Below are positions 60,829 through 64,000 of a stretch of DNA of 64,000 bases, one piece after another; positions within the stretch are counted from its first letter, which is position 1, and each line of letters starts with the position of its first letter. Below the pieces are notes generated by a model, which was not told where the DNA came from, did no database searches, and saw nothing but the letters and a program-made list of their open reading frames with translations. Source of the stretch: an uncultured Acetatifactor sp. (GTDB lineage Bacteria; Bacillota; Clostridia; Lachnospirales; Lachnospiraceae). Location: assembly GCA_910577665.1 (NCBI GenBank), contig CAJTOJ010000006.1:1-64000 (forward strand), read 5' to 3'. A program made the position numbers and the translations under genes.

Positions 60829-63252
60829 ATGGAACACGTCTATAACCCAGGCGAAATTGAGAAAAAATGGCAGTCCTACTGGGCTGAGCACGAGACCTTC
60901 AAGACCGATGTGTGGGATTTCTCCAAGCCCAAATATTATGTGCTGGATATGTTTCCCTACCCTTCGGGGGTAGGACTTCACGCCGGGCATCCGGAAGGGT
61001 ACACTGCAACAGATATCATGTCCCGCATGAAGCGCATGCAGGGCTACAATGTGCTGCATCCCATGGGATATGATTCCTTCGGCCTGCCTGCAGAGCAGTA
61101 TGCCGTGAGCACCGGCAACCACCCAAATGGTTTCACCCAGGCCAATATTGAGACCTTTTCCGGACAACTAAAAGAACTGGGCTTCGATTACGACTGGTCC
61201 AAGATGATCGCCACCAGCGATCCCAAATTCTATAAATGGACCCAGTGGATCTTCAAACAGCTGTATCTGGACGGCTATGCAAAATACATTGACATGCCCG
61301 TGAACTGGTGTGAGGAGCTTGGTACTGTACTCTCCAACGATGAAGTCATTGATGGCAAATCCGAGCGGGGCGGTTACCCTGTTGTACGCAAGAACATGAA
61401 GCAGTGGGTCATCAACCAGCCTGCCTTTGCAGAAAAACTCCTGGAGGGTTTAAACGAGGTCAACTGGCCGGAATCCACCAAGGATATCCAGAGACACTGG
61501 ATCGGCAGGTCTGAGGGCGTGGAGGTGGATTTCCAGATCGTGGGAGGTGGCAGCTTCTCCATCTACACCACCTGTATTGAGACCATCTACGGCATCACTT
61601 TCATGGTACTGGCCCCGGACGGCCAGATTGTAAAAGACCTTATGCCCAGGGTACAAAACCCGGAACAGGTACAGGCCTATATTGACGAGACCCTAAAGAA
61701 GAACGACATGGACCGGACAGAACTGAACAAGACCAAATCCGGTTGTGTGTTAGAGGGACTCTATGCCATCAATCCTGCTAACGGCAGCCAGGTGCCCCTC
61801 TATATCGGGGATTTCGTGCTGGCCAGCTACGGCACAGGCGCTGTCATGGCCGTTCCATCCCATGACCAGCGTGACTTCGAATATGCCATTGCACACAATA
61901 TACCCATGATCCAAGTCATAGATGGCGGCGATGTAAGTGAGCACGCCTTTGAAAAAGGCTCCTATCTGGGCAAAGGCTGTAAACTGATGAACTCCCAGGA
62001 ATTCACCGGCCTTACCGTGGAGGAAGCCAAGGAAGCCATCACCAGCAAGCTGGAAGAAAAAGGCGTAGCCCGCCGTACCGTAAACTACCATTTCCGGGAA
62101 TGGATCTTCGCCAGACAGCGCTACTGGGGTGAACCTGTACCCGTGGTCCACACGGAAGACGGCCAGATCTTTGCCCTGCCGGATAAGGAACTGCCCCTGG
62201 TGCTTCCCGAACTGGAGGACTATAAAGGCAAAAACGGCAAGGCTCCCCTGGAAAATGCCGCAGAATGGAAACAATATGACAAAGATGGCATAAAGGGTGT
62301 CCGTGAGACTTCCACCATGCCCGGCAGCGCAGGATCCAGCTGGTATTTCATGCGGTACATTGATCCGGACAATGAGAAAGAATTTGCCGACCAGAAACTA
62401 CTGGCGCACTGGCTGCCTGTGGATCTCTACATTGGGGGCCCCGAACATGCGGTAGGCCATCTGATGTACTCCCGGATCTGGAACCGCTACCTGTATGACA
62501 AGGGACTCTCCCCGGTAAAGGAACCTTTCCAGAAACTGGTACACCAGGGCATGATCCTGGGTGAAAACGGCATCAAGATGGGGAAACGGTTCCCCGAATT
62601 CGTGGTAAATCCCAGCGACATCGTGCGGGACTACGGCGCTGATACCCTGCGCCTCTATGAGATGTTCATGGGACCTCTTGAAGTGTCCAAACCCTGGAGC
62701 CCCCAGGGCGTGGAAGGCGCCAGGAGATTCATCAACCGGGTATGGACCTTCTTCACCAACGAAGAGAACCTTACAGATGGCAATGACAATACTCTGACAA
62801 AAGTATACCATCAGACTGTAAAGAAAGTGACTGGTGACTTTGAGCAACTCGGTTTCAACACGGCCATCAGCCAGATGATGATCTTCATGAACGCAGCATA
62901 CAAGGCAGGTAAATGCCCCAGGGAATACGCGGAAGGCTTCGTGAAAATGTTCTCCTGTATCTGTCCTCATGCAGGTGAAGAGATGTGGCAGATCCTGGGG
63001 CATGCAGACACCCTGGCCTACGAGCCCTGGCCTGTGTTCGATGAGGAAGCTGTAAAAGAAGACACCGTCACCATTGGCGTCCAGGTAAACGGCAAAGTAA
63101 AGGGAACCGTGGAACTGGCCCTGGATGAAGAGAGTACCTCCGCCCTTGCCAAAGCCAAAGAAATCCCTTCCATAAAAGCCGCTATTGACGGGAAAACTGT
63201 TGTGAAAGAGATCTACGTGAAAGGGAAGATTGTAAATATTGTGGTGAAATAA
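60829..63252 (+). CDS. leuS: Leucyl-tRNA synthetase
   Basis: An 807-residue class I synthetase, the usual length. The HIGH-type motif is HAGHPEGYTATD (PYPSGVGLHAGH), with the editing domain (CP1, about residues 220-410; GTGAVMAVPSHDQRDFEYAI) and HPEGYTA-linked catalytic core. The KMSKS-equivalent reads GENGIKMGKRFPEFVVNP at about residue 582, an unusual form. The C-terminal anticodon-binding and tail domains (PHAGEEMWQILGH; TIGVQVNGKVKGTV) are complete. The start at 60829 follows AAGGAAA; upstream codons belong to the T-box leader. Charges tRNA-Leu; regulated by the T-box. Confidence 0.97.
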   Translation: MEHVYNPGEIEKKWQSYWAEHETFKTDVWDFSKPKYYVLDMFPYPSGVGLHAGHPEGYTATDIMSRMKRMQGYNVLHPMGYDSFGLPAEQYAVSTGNHPNGFTQANIETFSGQLKELGFDYDWSKMIATSDPKFYKWTQWIFKQLYLDGYAKYIDMPVNWCEELGTVLSNDEVIDGKSERGGYPVVRKNMKQWVINQPAFAEKLLEGLNEVNWPESTKDIQRHWIGRSEGVEVDFQIVGGGSFSIYTTCIETIYGITFMVLAPDGQIVKDLMPRVQNPEQVQAYIDETLKKNDMDRTELNKTKSGCVLEGLYAINPANGSQVPLYIGDFVLASYGTGAVMAVPSHDQRDFEYAIAHNIPMIQVIDGGDVSEHAFEKGSYLGKGCKLMNSQEFTGLTVEEAKEAITSKLEEKGVARRTVNYHFREWIFARQRYWGEPVPVVHTEDGQIFALPDKELPLVLPELEDYKGKNGKAPLENAAEWKQYDKDGIKGVRETSTMPGSAGSSWYFMRYIDPDNEKEFADQKLLAHWLPVDLYIGGPEHAVGHLMYSRIWNRYLYDKGLSPVKEPFQKLVHQGMILGENGIKMGKRFPEFVVNPSDIVRDYGADTLRLYEMFMGPLEVSKPWSPQGVEGARRFINRVWTFFTNEENLTDGNDNTLTKVYHQTVKKVTGDFEQLGFNTAISQMMIFMNAAYKAGKCPREYAEGFVKMFSCICPHAGEEMWQILGHADTLAYEPWPVFDEEAVKEDTVTIGVQVNGKVKGTVELALDEESTSALAKAKEIPSIKAAIDGKTVVKEIYVKGKIVNIVVK

Positions 63253-63466
63253 GAACCATTATAAGATGTCTTCGAAGAAATCTGTACAGACGGAGCCGGA
63301 TCCTGTTTCCCGCCCCGTCTGTATCGGCTTTACACCATACAGAAGAAGAATGAACCTGCCATTGACACAACTTCTGATTCCATACGCGCTGAAGCGCATA
63401 AAACGATAAAGGGTGCAAAAGGTATTTTGACCCCATGAAATCCTTCAGAACAGGGAGCGTTATTAC

Positions 63467-63904
63467 ATGGAGATTCGTTTTTACGAGAAAGTGGAAGATT
63501 CCCTCCTGCGATTCGCCGTTATCATTGCAGTCTACCAGGGAAATTACATCTTTTGCAAGCACAGGGAGCGCACTACCCTTGAAATTCCCGGCGGACACCG
63601 GGAACCAGGAGAACATATCGGGGAAACAGCCCGCCGGGAACTACAGGAGGAAACCGGCGCTATCCATTTTGCCATCCGTCCAGTCTGTGTATACTCTGTA
63701 GTGCGGCAGGAGACAGACGGTGAATCAGAAACCTTTGGAATGCTTTACTATGCGGAAGTAGAGACCCTGGAGTCTAAACTGCATAATGAAATCGAACATA
63801 CTGTGCTGATTGCTCCCGATTACTATACGCGGGAATCGATCGACTGGACTTATCCCAAGATCCAGCCAGAACTGCTGCATGAGGCCCAAAGACGCGGATT
63901 CTGA
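63467..63904 (+). CDS. Nudix hydrolase
   Basis: A 145-residue Nudix protein. The Nudix box lies at about residues 42-64 (GGHREPGEHIGETARRELQ then EETG), with all conserved Gly, Glu and Arg positions. GGGAG precedes the ATG by 9 nt. It hydrolyses a nucleoside-diphosphate-linked substrate that cannot be named. It stands alone, 214 nt after leuS (that gap contains acagacgg/ccgtctgt hairpin arms), and a metallo-beta-lactamase-fold gene starts 19 nt after its stop. Confidence 0.93.
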   Translation: MEIRFYEKVEDSLLRFAVIIAVYQGNYIFCKHRERTTLEIPGGHREPGEHIGETARRELQEETGAIHFAIRPVCVYSVVRQETDGESETFGMLYYAEVETLESKLHNEIEHTVLIAPDYYTRESIDWTYPKIQPELLHEAQRRGF

Positions 63905-63923
63905 AAACATACGGTAAACTTTT

Positions 63924-64000
63924 ATGAATATAACCTACATCTGCCATAGCGGTTTTCTGGTGGAAACTGCTTCATGTTATTACCTCTTTGACTACTATAA
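63924..64000 (+). CDS. Metallo-beta-lactamase-fold hydrolase, N-terminus only
   Basis: The first 25 codons (MNITYICHSGFLVETASCYY then LFDYY) are present before the window ends. The string HSGFLVE matches the first strand of MBL-fold proteins of the UPF0173-like type. There is no strong ribosome site. The active-site HxHxDH motif would lie beyond the edge. Confidence 0.6.
   Translation, partial: MNITYICHSGFLVETASCYYLFDYY

Overview
The window looks like a chromosome segment from a gut Lachnospiraceae (Bacillota, Clostridia). Pointers are YesM/YesN-type two-component pairs beside CUT1 and Lpl-type sugar ABC transporters, a T-box ahead of leuS, strong AGGAGG ribosome sites, moderate GC, and a Gram-positive type glycan-utilisation cluster with cytoplasmic glycosidases. 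This placement is inference from gene content; no rRNA or other direct taxonomic marker is present.

Layout. (1) 1-6305, minus: an RHS/YD-repeat surface or toxin-delivery protein that runs off the left edge, preceded by an ECF-like sigma factor. (2) 6459-6924: stacked palindromic repeats ending in a terminator. (3) 6928-17486: a CUT1 sugar ABC operon (minus) carrying an extra discoidin-like gene, divergent from a YesM/YesN pair, a hemerythrin-CheX-like fusion and a PF06541-type membrane protein (plus). (4) 17586-17736: a candidate small structured RNA. (5) 17735-26363, minus: LplB, LplC, binding protein, histidine kinase and response regulator, with an IS element between lplB and lplC. (6) 26674-34823, minus: an MFS carrier, a DeoR regulator, a GH31 enzyme and two tandem AAA-ATPase/PD-(D/E)XK genes. 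(7) 34824-38029: a small variable island with a tyrosine recombinase bracketed by inverted repeats, an unknown possibly frameshifted gene, a KAP-type P-loop remnant and dispersed palindromes. (8) 38030-58058, minus: a 20-kb carbohydrate cluster with a GPH sugar symporter, a truncated GH2-like protein, two large unassigned glycosidase-like proteins, a sugar isomerase, a class V aminotransferase, GH29, GH42, GH31 and a DUF4038 (GH140-like) enzyme. (9) 58621-64000, plus: an OmpR/HK pair, T-box-leuS, a Nudix hydrolase and the start of a metallo-beta-lactamase-fold protein.

How it works together (inference): none of the glycosidases shows a signal peptide, so the cell appears to import oligosaccharides through the GPH and ABC systems and trim them inside. 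The alpha-fucosidase, beta-galactosidase and alpha-xylosidase/glucosidase classes together fit branched plant oligosaccharides such as xyloglucan or pectin side chains, but the substrate is not proven by sequence alone.

The most unusual non-coding signal is a family of short mobile palindromic elements. Two copies (11366-11505 and 54472-54606) have perfect 12-bp terminal inverted repeats and perfect 8-bp target duplications. Degenerate copies lie at 29252-29399 and 58298-58570. No tRNA, rRNA or CRISPR array was seen.
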